The position numbers and the translations under genes were made by a program. Under the pieces are notes generated by a model. That model saw only the letters and a program-made list of their open reading frames with translations. It was not told the DNA's origin and did no database searches. Positions 15,880 through 24,278 of a DNA stretch of 48,325 bases are shown here, one piece after another; within the stretch, counting starts at the first letter, position 1, and each line of letters starts with the position of its first letter. Where the stretch lies: the NCBI GenBank assembly GCA_009839505.1, contig VXPO01000167.1, positions 1-48,325 on the forward strand, read 5' to 3'. The DNA comes from Gammaproteobacteria bacterium (lineage in GTDB: Bacteria > Pseudomonadota > Gammaproteobacteria > Pseudomonadales > Azotimanducaceae).

Positions 15880-17181
15880 ATGGACCTCAATGTGGACTCG
15901 TACTCCGCGTCGCTCCGCTTCGTCATCGTAACAGTGCTCATCGGCGTGCTGATGGTGCCGCTGGGCCTCGTTAGCTGCGTCGTATCCGAGCGGGAAGGAT
16001 TCCGCAATGAGGCGATTCGCGGCATCTCGCAATCGTGGGGCGGCCCACAGCGAATCACCGGCCCCATGCTCGTCATTCCATTCGTCCGCGTCGTCGACGA
16101 CATAGAGACCGTTCAGCACATCCACGTCATGCCCCGCGAGCTGGACATGCGCATCGACAGCGACCACGAGATGCGCGAGCGCGCGATCTACTCGACGCCG
16201 GTCTTCGATCTTGAGGTCACCGCGTCCGGCGCGTTCGAACCCCTCGACCTGGACGCTCTCGAAGCGCGCCACGGAGAAGCACGGCTCGATCAAGCCGAGG
16301 TCGTCGTCGGCGTGTCGGATTCCCGCGGCTTGCGCGACGCGTCCTTGTCATGGGACGGAGACGCGATTCCCCTGGAGGCCGGCAGCGGCGCCTTCGACGG
16401 ACCAGCGCTGCACGGGATGGTCGCACAGGATGCGGTCGAGGGCGGCACCTTCGCCCTGTCCCTCGGTCTGCGCGCGACGCGTCGGATCTCCGCCGTGCCG
16501 GTCGGGGACCGCTCCACGCTTGAGATCCAATCCAGTTGGCCTCACCCGAGCTTCGACGGCCGGTTTCTACCCGACTACCACGATGTCAGTACAGGGTTCT
16601 CGGCCTCCTGGACCGTGCACAAGCTCGCCCGTGGCTTTCCAAGCGTATCCACGGACAACCCTTTGGTCAGGCGGTTGGCCACGGGCGTCACGCAGCCCAG
16701 CAACGTCGATGTCGGATTCGCCGCTTTCGAACCCATCAATCTCTACCGGTCGGTGGATCGGAGCGTGAAATACGGCGTGCTGTTCATCGCCCTGACCCTG
16801 GTGAGCATCCTGTGTCTCGAGCTTCTCGCCGGCCTGCGCTTCCATTTCGTCCAGTACGGCGTGGTCGGCATCGCCCTTGCGCTGTTCTTCATCACCCTGC
16901 TCGCGCTGGCCGAGCACATCGGCTTCACCCTCGGCTACGCCACCGCGGCAGCGGTGTTGACGCTCATGATCACCGGCTACGCCCATGCCTCGACGAAGAA
17001 TGTCCGCCTCACCGTGATGACGGCGGTCACCCTCGGCGCACTCTACGGCGTGCTGTTCGTGCTGTTGCGGCTCGAGGCGTTCGCGCTCCTTGTCGGCGCC
17101 GGCGTGCTGCTGTTGATGCTCGGCGTGGTCATGGGCGCGACCCGCAAACTGACACCCAAAGCGGTGGACGACGGCGCCTGA
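15880..17181 (+). CDS. creD: CreD-like inner membrane protein
   Basis: This 433-residue protein matches CreD in size and layout. A first transmembrane helix (about residues 14-34) is followed by a large periplasmic domain and a block of about five helices from residue 295 to the end. The opening of the periplasmic part, GISQSWGGPQRITGPMLVIPF, is a hallmark of the family. CreD belongs to the CreBC regulon in enterics and is linked to envelope and beta-lactam stress in other bacteria; its biochemical role is not established. No creB or creC is present here. The start at 15880 was chosen because it places the first helix at the N-terminus. A weak ribosome-binding site precedes it. Confidence 0.88.
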   Translation: MDLNVDSYSASLRFVIVTVLIGVLMVPLGLVSCVVSEREGFRNEAIRGISQSWGGPQRITGPMLVIPFVRVVDDIETVQHIHVMPRELDMRIDSDHEMRERAIYSTPVFDLEVTASGAFEPLDLDALEARHGEARLDQAEVVVGVSDSRGLRDASLSWDGDAIPLEAGSGAFDGPALHGMVAQDAVEGGTFALSLGLRATRRISAVPVGDRSTLEIQSSWPHPSFDGRFLPDYHDVSTGFSASWTVHKLARGFPSVSTDNPLVRRLATGVTQPSNVDVGFAAFEPINLYRSVDRSVKYGVLFIALTLVSILCLELLAGLRFHFVQYGVVGIALALFFITLLALAEHIGFTLGYATAAAVLTLMITGYAHASTKNVRLTVMTAVTLGALYGVLFVLLRLEAFALLVGAGVLLLMLGVVMGATRKLTPKAVDDGA

Positions 17182-17249
17182 TCCTCCTTGCCTTTGCGCT
17201 GCCGGGCAATACACTGTCCGATTTCGCTTATCCAAGACGGGAGATTTCG

Positions 17250-18125
17250 ATGGGGATGCTGGACGGCAAGGTTGCGCTCGTGACCGGAGCCGGGGGTGGC
17301 TTGGGCCGAACCCATGCGTTGCTTTTGGCGGCGGAAGGTGCCGCGGTGGTGGTCAACGACTTAGGCGGTGCGCGCGACGGCACCGGGGCCGGGACGTCCA
17401 TGGCCGACGGCGTGGTTCAGGAGATTCGCGACGCCGGCGGCGAGGCCGTCGCGGACTACGGTTCGGTATCCAACAAGGAGCACGCCCAGGGCATGGTCCA
17501 AACCGCCGTCGACAACTTCGGCCGGCTCGACATCTGCATCTGCAACGCCGGGATCCTGCGCGACAAGTCGTTCAAGAACATGACCGACGACATGTGGGAA
17601 GTGGTCAACGACGTGCATCTGCGCGGAACCTACTACAGCGCCAAGGCGGCCTACGACCGGATGCTTGAACAGGGCGAGGGCGGTCGGATCATCGTCACCA
17701 GTTCAACGTCGGGGCTGCTCGGCAACTTCGGCCAGACCAACTACGGCGCGGCCAAGGCGGGGATAGCCGGATTCGCCCGCTGCCTGTACCTGGAGGGCGC
17801 CCGCTATGGCGTCACCGTGAATATCCTGGCGCCGACGGCGCTCTCAAGGCTGACCGAGGACATCCTGCCCGAACAGGCCAGGGACGCCGTTCCGCCCGAG
17901 AAGGTGTCGCCCACCGTCGTCTGGCTTTGCACCGACGACGCGAAGGACGTCACCGGACGGACCTGGCTGTTGACTGGCAACCGTGTATCGCTGTTGTCCT
18001 GGCAGCTCAATCCAGTGGCGCACAAGGACGAGTCCGAAGGCCCGTGGGACGTGGAGGAACTCGGAGAAGCGATCCTCGCCTCGAAGGACAGTTGGCCACC
18101 CATCAACCCCATGCGGGGCGGCTAG
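17250..18125 (+). CDS. SDR of the multifunctional-enzyme 2 type
   Basis: This SDR of 291 residues resembles the dehydrogenase part of peroxisomal multifunctional enzyme 2 (17-beta-hydroxysteroid / 3-hydroxyacyl-CoA dehydrogenase). Distinctive signs are TGAGGGLGRTHALLLAAEGA, then VVVNDLGGARDGTG, CNAGILRDKSFKNMT, a catalytic Ser in VTSSTSG, and YGAAKAG. The C-terminal tail of about 60 residues is longer than in small SDRs. GGGAG precedes the ATG at 17250. It is followed on the same strand by two acyl-CoA dehydrogenases, which suggests a beta-oxidation-type pathway for a CoA-linked substrate, perhaps a steroid side chain. A repeat element separates it from the dehydrogenases. Confidence 0.85.
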   Translation: MGMLDGKVALVTGAGGGLGRTHALLLAAEGAAVVVNDLGGARDGTGAGTSMADGVVQEIRDAGGEAVADYGSVSNKEHAQGMVQTAVDNFGRLDICICNAGILRDKSFKNMTDDMWEVVNDVHLRGTYYSAKAAYDRMLEQGEGGRIIVTSSTSGLLGNFGQTNYGAAKAGIAGFARCLYLEGARYGVTVNILAPTALSRLTEDILPEQARDAVPPEKVSPTVVWLCTDDAKDVTGRTWLLTGNRVSLLSWQLNPVAHKDESEGPWDVEELGEAILASKDSWPPINPMRGG

Positions 18126-18152
18126 TGGCGTTGAGTGCCCGAAACCACGCAC

Positions 18153-18252
18153 GTAGCGACCCTTTTGGTCGCCCGTTCTAGCGAACCGAAGCGGTGCGGG
18201 TATCGGCACGGGCGACCACAACGCGCCCGACAGGGCGCGCGGTCGGCCCTAC
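18153..18252. repeat. Palindromic repeat element, copy D
   Basis: This family member begins GTAGCGACCCTTTTGG and ends CGGTCGGCCCTAC. The right arm has the same extra hairpin type as copy C (GCGCCCGACAGGGCGCGC). Unlike most copies it lies between two genes on the same strand, the SDR and the first acyl-CoA dehydrogenase, and occupies most of the 148-base gap. The right end is only 21 bases from the dehydrogenase start. Confidence 0.8.
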
Positions 18253-18273
18253 GGTTGCCTAGCTGAGTGCATT

Positions 18274-19347
18274 GTGGACTTCGGCTTCTCCGAGGAGCAG
18301 AACCTGCTGAGGGAGCAGGTCTCGCGGTTCATGACCGATGCCTGTCCATTGAGCGTGGTGCGCGCGCAGAACGGCGGCTTCCCAGACGAACTCTGGCGGC
18401 AGGCCGCCGACTTGGGATGGCTTGCCCTGATCGTCCCCGAAGCACACGGCGGACTCGGTTTGAAGTGGATCGACTTAGCGGTCGTTCTCGAGGAGAGCGG
18501 TCGGGGATTGAGCCCCTTGCCGATCCTCTCCCAGGCACTGGCCGCCACCGCCATCGGCCGCTGCTCGGGCGACGACGTGAAGAGCGAATGGCTACCGCAG
18601 ATCGCGACGGGCGACGTGGTCTTCGGGGTGGGCCTGTACGACGATCCGACCTGGATCGACCCCAAAGGCGTCGGCCTTGAAGGCGGCGAGACCCTGACCG
18701 GCGCCAAACCGTTCGTCAGCGACGCCACCCGCGCCACGCACCTGCTGTTGGCGACCCGCAACCGAGAGCGGCTTGGCTTGGCCATCGTCGATGCCGGTGA
18801 TGTCACGCTCAAGGCGCAGCCCGGCATCGACCGGACCAAACCCTTCGCCTCCGTGTCGCTCGACCGCGTCAAACCCCTCGCCGCGTTCGCGATGTCGACC
18901 GCCGACCTCGCCTACCTCACCGACTGCGGCGCCGTCGCCGTGACCCTTGAGGCGATCGGTGCAGCAGAAGCCACGATGGCGCTGACCACGGAATACGCCA
19001 AGACCCGCATTCAGTTCGACAATCCCATCGGCAAGTACCAGGGCGTCAAGCACCGCCTGGCGGACATGTTCATCGACATCGAGTCGTTCAAGTCGCTTGC
19101 CTACTACGCCGCGTGGGCCGTCGACGACGCACCGGAGGAACTGCCCCGCGCGGCATCGCTCGCCAAGGCCTACGCGGCAGATGCGTTCGCGCGGATCGGC
19201 ATCGACGGCGTCGGCCTCCACGGCGCCATCGGCTTCACTGCGGAGTACGACGCGCAGCTCTATCTCAAGCGTTCGAAATGGGTGCGTTCCGCATTCGGCG
19301 ACGCCGACTACCACTACCAGCGCGCTGCCGCGCTCGGGGGGTTGTGA
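18274..19347 (+). CDS. Acyl-CoA dehydrogenase, small subunit-like
   Basis: This acyl-CoA dehydrogenase homologue has 357 residues. It has the N-terminal helical domain (FGFSEEQNLLREQVSRF), a reduced middle beta domain and the C-terminal helical domain with TRIQFDNPIGKYQGVKHRLADM and HGAIGFTAEYDAQLYLKR. The start is a GTG at 18274. Its stop TGA shares a base with the ATG of the next dehydrogenase (TGATG), so translation is coupled. Paired, overlapping ACAD genes of unequal size commonly encode heteromeric enzymes in which two unlike subunits build the active site, as in sterol and bile-acid side-chain degradation. That quaternary form is inferred. The substrate is unknown. Confidence 0.88.
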   Translation: MDFGFSEEQNLLREQVSRFMTDACPLSVVRAQNGGFPDELWRQAADLGWLALIVPEAHGGLGLKWIDLAVVLEESGRGLSPLPILSQALAATAIGRCSGDDVKSEWLPQIATGDVVFGVGLYDDPTWIDPKGVGLEGGETLTGAKPFVSDATRATHLLLATRNRERLGLAIVDAGDVTLKAQPGIDRTKPFASVSLDRVKPLAAFAMSTADLAYLTDCGAVAVTLEAIGAAEATMALTTEYAKTRIQFDNPIGKYQGVKHRLADMFIDIESFKSLAYYAAWAVDDAPEELPRAASLAKAYAADAFARIGIDGVGLHGAIGFTAEYDAQLYLKRSKWVRSAFGDADYHYQRAAALGGL

Positions 19348-20507
19348 TGGACTTCGACTTCACCCAGGAAGAACAGGCATTCCGCGCCGAGGTCCGCGAC
19401 TTCCTTGCCGAAAACCTGCCACCGCCCGCCGAGCGCGGACGCGGCTTCATGTCCGAGTGGCTACAGAAGGTTCGCGACAAGCGCTGGGTCGGCTTCTCGT
19501 GGCCCGAGGAGTACGGCGGCGGCGCGGGTAGCCTGACCGAACAGGCGATCCTCAAGGAGGAGATGGCGCTCGCCCGCGCTCCCGCTCTCGGCACCTCGTT
19601 CATGGGACTCGCGTGGGTGGGACCGGGGATCATCCAGTACGGCACCGACGAGCAGAAGCAGCGCTTCATTCCGGACATCCTGGACAGCAAGGTCAATTGG
19701 TGCACGGGCTACTCCGAGCCCAACCACGGCAGCGATCTCGCGGCGATCCAGACCAAGGCGGAACGAGTCGGCGACCACTACGTCGTGAACGGTCAGAAGA
19801 TCTGGACTACCGGTGCTCCGTGGGCCGACTGGATCATCCTCCTCACCCGAACCGAGTTCGAGGTTGAACGCAAGCACGACGGCATCACCTGTCTGCTCGT
19901 GCCCATGGACACGCCCGGCATCGAGGTACGGCCCATCGAGAACATGGCGGGCGACAGCAACTTCGCCGAGGTGTTCTTCACCGACGTGCAGGTTCCGGTG
20001 GAGAACCGCCTGGGCGAAGAAGGCAAGGGCTGGGCGGTCACCATTTCCGCCCTTGCCAACGAGAGATCCAGCATCGGCGAAGTCACGCAGATGTTCGCCA
20101 AGCTGGAATCCCTGAAGAACCTCGTCCGTACCACCACGCGCCAGGGCAGACCGGCCTCCGACGACCCCTCCGTGCGTCGCCGGATCGGCGAGTTCGAAGC
20201 GAAGATCGCGGCGATGAAGTACAACGGCCTGCGCTACCTCACCAAGCAGTTGCGCGGCGAACCGCTGTCGAGCGAGACCTCCGTCAACAAGCTGCACCGC
20301 GCCAGTCTCGAGATCGAGATGGACGACTTCGCGGTCGAGTTGACGGGCCTCGCCGGCGTTCAGCTACCGGGTGGCGACGAAGCGGTAGACGGCGGGCGCT
20401 GGGCGAGATCTTCCCTCGGTTGGCCCGGCGTCGTCATCGGCGGCGGCACCCCCAACATCCAACGCAACATCATCGCCGAACGGATACTCGGCTTGCCGAA
20501 GGACTGA
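19347..20507 (+). CDS. Acyl-CoA dehydrogenase, large subunit-like
   Basis: This 386-residue acyl-CoA dehydrogenase follows the previous gene with a one-base overlap. The N-terminal domain begins MDFDFTQEEQAFRAEVRDFL. The middle domain contains WCTGYSEPNHGSDLA and the substrate/FAD loop VVNGQKIWTTGA. The C-terminal domain ends GGGTPNIQRNIIAERILGLP, a typical FAD-contacting end. The enzyme oxidises an acyl-CoA to the enoyl-CoA and passes electrons to ETF. With the adjacent smaller subunit it likely forms a heterotetramer, and with the upstream SDR it suggests degradation of a bulky CoA ester. Thiolase, hydratase and CoA ligase genes are absent from the window, so the pathway must be completed elsewhere. 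Confidence 0.9.
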   Translation: MDFDFTQEEQAFRAEVRDFLAENLPPPAERGRGFMSEWLQKVRDKRWVGFSWPEEYGGGAGSLTEQAILKEEMALARAPALGTSFMGLAWVGPGIIQYGTDEQKQRFIPDILDSKVNWCTGYSEPNHGSDLAAIQTKAERVGDHYVVNGQKIWTTGAPWADWIILLTRTEFEVERKHDGITCLLVPMDTPGIEVRPIENMAGDSNFAEVFFTDVQVPVENRLGEEGKGWAVTISALANERSSIGEVTQMFAKLESLKNLVRTTTRQGRPASDDPSVRRRIGEFEAKIAAMKYNGLRYLTKQLRGEPLSSETSVNKLHRASLEIEMDDFAVELTGLAGVQLPGGDEAVDGGRWARSSLGWPGVVIGGGTPNIQRNIIAERILGLPKD

Positions 20508-20531
20508 GGCCAGCAAGGCTCCAGACGTACC

Positions 20532-20617
20532 GTAGGGGCGACCCTTGGGGTCGCCCGCATTGGCGAATCCGACCCACGCGTTGAACGAACACGGGCGACC
20601 ACAAGGGTCGCCCCTAC
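20532..20617. repeat. Palindromic repeat element, copy E
   Basis: This is the shortest full copy: the left end GTAGGGGCGACCCTTGGGGT differs from the copy A arm at one base within its 20 bases, and the right arm at 20593-20617 is identical to the 25-base right arm of copy A. The centre reads ATTGGCGAATCC, a degenerate TTGGCCAA. It separates the convergent ends of the dehydrogenase pair and the sulfatase gene. Confidence 0.85.
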
Positions 20618-20624
20618 GGGCGCG

Positions 20625-22118
20625 TTAGCGATAGGGGGACCAATAGTTCCGCCTGTCGGACTTGAACCTGTACCGACGGCGGGGGTGAGGCAGTGGATCC
20701 TGGACGCGCAACGTCCACCCTAGCAAGTTGCCCAACATCTCCGATTGGATATCCGCATATTCCGGTTGGTCGAAGAGGTTATTCAGTTCAACAGGATCCT
20801 CAGCCAGATTGTAGAGCTGTCCGTGTTCCTGCATGTCGAAGATCAGCTTCCAGTCGCCCTTGCGGACCGCGCGCATGGTCCCACTTTGCGACCAGCCGTT
20901 TAGCTCGTCAAAACCGATTGTTGGATTCAGCCCATCTGCATGGGCGTCAAACTCGTCGTCGGCCGTGTAATGCAACCCACCAAATCCGTGTTCCGCGTAG
21001 GCGCTATCGAATTCCGCTTCGGGATACTCCTTTCCGGTCAACAATGCCCATAAGCTGCGTCCTTGTACGCCGCGCGGAATATCCGTTCCGATGGCTTCGC
21101 AGATCGTCGGCATTATGTCTGCAAGGGTGATATGTCCCGGATGGGGTTTGTCAGCCGCGGGGATGCCCGGGCCCACGACCAGGGTCGGAATGCGAATGAG
21201 CACCTCCGGCAATTCTGCACCTTTGCGCATCAATCCGTATTCGCCGACATAATCGCCATGGTCGGCGACGTAGATCACGATCGTGTTGTCCCGTAAACCT
21301 CTCGAGTCCAGGTAGTCGAAGAAGCGTTTGACCTGGTCGTCGATCAAACGAAGCATTCCGAAATAGTTGGATCGCGCACGGGGAAGTTGCTCTGCATAGT
21401 CGGGAAACGCCGTCTCGCCAATGTGACGGATCCATTGGTACTTGAACCCCTTCGTCTCGAGTGCGGATTGGTCGGAGAGCGTAGGCGGCAACGACGCCGG
21501 TGGAAACAGCGAGAAATAGGGTTCGGGCACCTGATACGGATTGTGCGGTTCGGGGAACGACAACCACAAAAAGAACGGATCAGCATCCTCCGGAGTCTCA
21601 CCGATCCAGTTCATCGCCGCGGTAACCGCGCGGAACGGACACTGAACCTCCACGCCATGAGGTGCCGGGTCGAAAGCGGCGCGCATTCGAAGACCCGCCA
21701 AATAGTCGTCGAAGGCAGCTTCTTGATCGGTTCGATTCGCGCCCGACCCACCGTGGTGACCAAGAGGAAAACAGTAATCCATCCGATCCGCACCAACGTG
21801 TGAGTGGTTCTTTCCACAAAGCGCCGTTCTGTAGCCCTGGCGACGCATTACATCGTAGAGGTCCGTCTCGTAGAACGCGTCTTCTCCACTGTGATTCGTC
21901 CGCGCATGCGTTGCGCTCGGATACCGACCTGTCAACATGCTCACCCGCGCCGGAAGGCAGGCGGGCATCGTTGTGTAGGCTTTGTCGAACCACGCGCCCT
22001 GGGTGGCGAGACTGTCCAGAAAAGGCGTGGTGTCGAGTGGGAATCCTTCGCGCTTGGACACATCGGCCCGTTGCTGGTCCGTCATGACTATGACGACATT
22101 GGGCTGCGTCGAGATCAA
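20625..22118 (-). CDS. Type I sulfatase (FGly-dependent)
   Basis: This 497-residue sulfatase hydrolyses sulfate esters through a formylglycine made from Cys. The maturation motif CLPAR is at residues 54-58, within CLPARVSMLTGRYPS. Metal-site residues appear at VMTDQQRAD near the start and ADHGDYVGEYG in the second half. I chose the TTG at 22116-22118, which overlaps the phosphoesterase stop as TTGA and yields MISTQPNVVIVMTDQQ, a normal family N-terminus without signal peptide. It would therefore act in the cytoplasm unless a longer start is used. Its base composition is visibly less GC-rich than the neighbours (31 of 60 in 20881-20940), hinting at recent transfer. The substrate is unknown; no maturase gene is in the window. 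Confidence 0.88.
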   Translation of the reverse strand: MISTQPNVVIVMTDQQRADVSKREGFPLDTTPFLDSLATQGAWFDKAYTTMPACLPARVSMLTGRYPSATHARTNHSGEDAFYETDLYDVMRRQGYRTALCGKNHSHVGADRMDYCFPLGHHGGSGANRTDQEAAFDDYLAGLRMRAAFDPAPHGVEVQCPFRAVTAAMNWIGETPEDADPFFLWLSFPEPHNPYQVPEPYFSLFPPASLPPTLSDQSALETKGFKYQWIRHIGETAFPDYAEQLPRARSNYFGMLRLIDDQVKRFFDYLDSRGLRDNTIVIYVADHGDYVGEYGLMRKGAELPEVLIRIPTLVVGPGIPAADKPHPGHITLADIMPTICEAIGTDIPRGVQGRSLWALLTGKEYPEAEFDSAYAEHGFGGLHYTADDEFDAHADGLNPTIGFDELNGWSQSGTMRAVRKGDWKLIFDMQEHGQLYNLAEDPVELNNLFDQPEYADIQSEMLGNLLGWTLRVQDPLPHPRRRYRFKSDRRNYWSPYR

Positions 22119-22708
22119 CGCAACTTCCAGGGCGGCACCGCATCCCAGTCGAACGGTTCGATGCCGTCGTCGGTGATGAGCCACACCGACGCGTCGGCTC
22201 GGTCTCCGTCGATGTCGAGGAAGCCGATGGTGCCGTACTGCGTATCGTAGTTGTGCGGGTAGGTGGGCGAGCCCGGATTCACGCACAGGATGCCGTCGAT
22301 CTCGGCGATCAGCTCGGTATGGCTGTCGCCGGAGACGATCACGTCCGGCGTCTTTTCCGGCCAGTAGCGGGCCACGAACTTGTCGAGCGTCAGTCCCGGG
22401 GGCCCCTCGTCCACGGGGATGTAGTGCGTCAGACCCACCGTCAATGACTCGATCTGAACCGTCCAGACGTACTTGACCCTCGCGTCTTCCGGTTGGATGG
22501 GCCGCCCGCCCGAGCCATCCTCGCCGTTACCCCGGGCGCAATACACAGGTGCGACCTTCTCGAGTTCGTCGAGCAGCGCGAGATCGTGCACGTCGCCGCC
22601 ATGGAAGATGCAGTCGACGCCCGCGAACGCGTCGTAGACCTGCGGCCAGAGCGTTGCGCGCGCCTCGGGGATGTGGGTGTCGGCAATAAGGCCGATTCTC
22701 GTCGCCAT
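22115..22708 (-). CDS. YfcE-type metallophosphoesterase
   Basis: This 197-residue calcineurin-like phosphoesterase belongs to the small YfcE/MJ0936 group. The motifs are in order: IGLIADTHIPEA (D-x-H), HGGDVHDLALLDEL (GD), CARGNGED (GN with the usual Asp replaced), THY near the middle, and SGDSHTEL, followed by VNPGSPTYP, the NPGS signature. Normally the last motif is GHTH; here it reads GDSH, so one expected His position is altered. It probably cleaves small phosphodiesters, but the natural substrate is not established for most relatives. It is the first gene of a coupled pair with the sulfatase. Divergent from the SCP2-like gene by 74 bases. Confidence 0.85.
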   Translation of the reverse strand: MATRIGLIADTHIPEARATLWPQVYDAFAGVDCIFHGGDVHDLALLDELEKVAPVYCARGNGEDGSGGRPIQPEDARVKYVWTVQIESLTVGLTHYIPVDEGPPGLTLDKFVARYWPEKTPDVIVSGDSHTELIAEIDGILCVNPGSPTYPHNYDTQYGTIGFLDIDGDRADASVWLITDDGIEPFDWDAVPPWKLR

Positions 22709-22782
22709 TGGGTTTCCGTTATCCGACAGCCGTTGGGCGAATCGGCTACCTTAGCGCAAGCGACGCAGCGAGAGGGAACAAG

Positions 22783-23154
22783 ATGCTCGACTGGGACACC
22801 GTCCGCGCACGCGCCAACGACGACGACGAGTTCCGCATTCACGCCAGGTTCTGGAACGCCACCGTCCGCCTGGGCATCGGGCATCGGAACTACCGGATGC
22901 GCATCGACGATGGCTCGGTGAGATCCATCGAGCGTTGGCCGGGCGGAGTGGCCACCGACCTGGCCATCCGTGCCCCGGAAGCGGATTGGAAAGCGATGCT
23001 CGCCGCGACGCCGCGCCCCTTCTATCAGGATCTCTACGCGGCGGGAATCCACCACGACTTCGAGGTGGCGGGCGATGCCACCAACTACTGCGCCTACTAC
23101 CCCGCCGTCCGACGGCTGATAGAGATCATGCGGGAGGTGAACAATGCCGGCTGA
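22783..23154 (+). CDS. Small protein, possibly SCP2-like
   Basis: This 123-residue protein has no motif I can name with certainty. Its pattern (FWNATVRLGIGHRNYRM, then IRAPEADWKAML and a C-terminal helix RRLIEIMREVN) resembles the hydrophobic-ligand-binding SCP2 or sterol-carrier fold. The ATG at 22783 has AGAGGGA just upstream. The gene overlaps the alpha/beta hydrolase start by 11 bases, so the two are almost certainly made together, perhaps as a ligand-binding partner and its hydrolase. The fold assignment is tentative. Confidence 0.65.
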   Translation: MLDWDTVRARANDDDEFRIHARFWNATVRLGIGHRNYRMRIDDGSVRSIERWPGGVATDLAIRAPEADWKAMLAATPRPFYQDLYAAGIHHDFEVAGDATNYCAYYPAVRRLIEIMREVNNAG

Positions 23155-24001
23155 TGCGCGCTTCGACGATGCAGTTGGCCGCTACGTCTATCTGACCCTC
23201 GACGGTGTCGATTACCGCATCTACTTCGAGGAGTCTGGAAGCGGCGACGTCGGCCTGCTCCTGCAGCATACGGCCGGGGCGGACGGTCGGCAGTGGCGAC
23301 ACGTGCTGGAGGACGCCGGACTACAGAAGGACTTCCGATTGATCGCCTACGACCTTCCCTACCACGGCAAGTCCGTCCCGCCGGTCGGCAAGCCGTGGTG
23401 GACCGAGGAGTATCGGCTCACCCGGGACTTCCTAATGGCGGTGCCCATCACCCTGGCGCGCACTCTCGGCCTCGAACGACCGGTCTTCATGGGCAGTTCC
23501 ATCGGTGGACACTTGGCGATCGACCTCGCCCTAAGCCACCCGCGCGAGTTCCGCGCCGTCGTCGGCCTCGAAGCATCCGCCTACACGCCGGGCGGTTTCG
23601 TCGACGAGTTCAACCACCCACGCATCGGCAACGACTTCAAGGCCCACCTGATGTACGGCATGATGGGGCCGACGAGCCCGGAAGCGCTGCGCCGGGAAAC
23701 CGCCTGGGTCTACAGCCAGGGTGCGCCGGCGGTCTTCAAGGGCGACCTCTACTACTACAGCGTCGACCACGACGTGCGCAACACGGCCGCGACCATCGAT
23801 ACCGACGTGTGCTCGGTCGACATCCTGAACGGCGAATACGACTGGAGCGGCACCCCGGAGGCTGGCGAGGAACTTGCCGCCATGATCCCGGGCGCGCGGT
23901 ACAAGACCATGAAGGGATTGGGACACTTCCCGATGAGCGAGAATCCGCAGCGGTTCCTAGCGGAGATTCGGCCCGTGCTGGAGCGAATTAGGTCTCGCTA
24001 G
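23144..24001 (+). CDS. Alpha/beta hydrolase
   Basis: This 285-residue alpha/beta hydrolase has the nucleophile elbow GSSIGG, with Ser119 as nucleophile. The oxyanion region is LLQHTAGADGRQW, the loop after strand 4 is AYDLPYHGKS, the acid is probably Asp in NGEYDWSGT, and the catalytic His is in KGLGHFPMSENP. All parts of the triad are visible, so it should be an active esterase, lactonase or C-C hydrolase. It overlaps the upstream small protein by 11 bases and lacks a signal peptide. The substrate is unknown. The gene ends convergently with the RNA repair operon. Confidence 0.88.
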   Translation: MPADARFDDAVGRYVYLTLDGVDYRIYFEESGSGDVGLLLQHTAGADGRQWRHVLEDAGLQKDFRLIAYDLPYHGKSVPPVGKPWWTEEYRLTRDFLMAVPITLARTLGLERPVFMGSSIGGHLAIDLALSHPREFRAVVGLEASAYTPGGFVDEFNHPRIGNDFKAHLMYGMMGPTSPEALRRETAWVYSQGAPAVFKGDLYYYSVDHDVRNTAATIDTDVCSVDILNGEYDWSGTPEAGEELAAMIPGARYKTMKGLGHFPMSENPQRFLAEIRPVLERIRSR

Positions 24002-24025
24002 TCCCAATCCAAACGGCGGTGGGGG

Positions 24026-24223
24026 CTAGTCGTGACCGAATTGGAGATTGACGTCGTGCGGCGAGGCCGTCCGTGCACTGACAATCTGGTTACCGCGTCC
24101 GTGGATCTCGTCCCGAGGCATGCGGTCCCCACCGCGAAACCCTTTGATCGCCCGCAGGGTCCTGTCCTGAAGTCGTTTCCGGCGAGCGGCCTCGTCGTCA
24201 ATGGTGGCCGAGACATTCTTCAT
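24026..24223 (-). pseudogene. Possible decayed RHH-type antitoxin
   Basis: The 277 bases between the hydrolase and pnkp contain a 65-residue minus-strand frame starting MKNVSATIDDEAARRKR. This resembles the N-terminus of ribbon-helix-helix antitoxins of VapB/FitA type, which often begin MKNVTVTLDDE. The family would next have the second helix and dimer core; here the text jumps to RTLRAIKGFRGGDRMPRDEI, reminiscent of antitoxin C-terminal tails, then becomes featureless. It therefore looks like a relic with an internal deletion. It starts 55 bases after the pnkp stop on the same strand, and no toxin gene is adjacent. The rest of the gap shows nothing else I can identify. Confidence 0.3.
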
Positions 24224-24278
24224 CCAGAGAGGTTCACACTCCGTGATTCCTCCGTCAACACTGCGCGGGGCGCGTCTT

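Noticed and set aside
5257-20617. CRISPR array as an explanation of the repeats
   Set aside because: The units are dispersed over 15 kb between genes, are palindromic elements of 86-152 bases, and have no regular spacers or cas genes.
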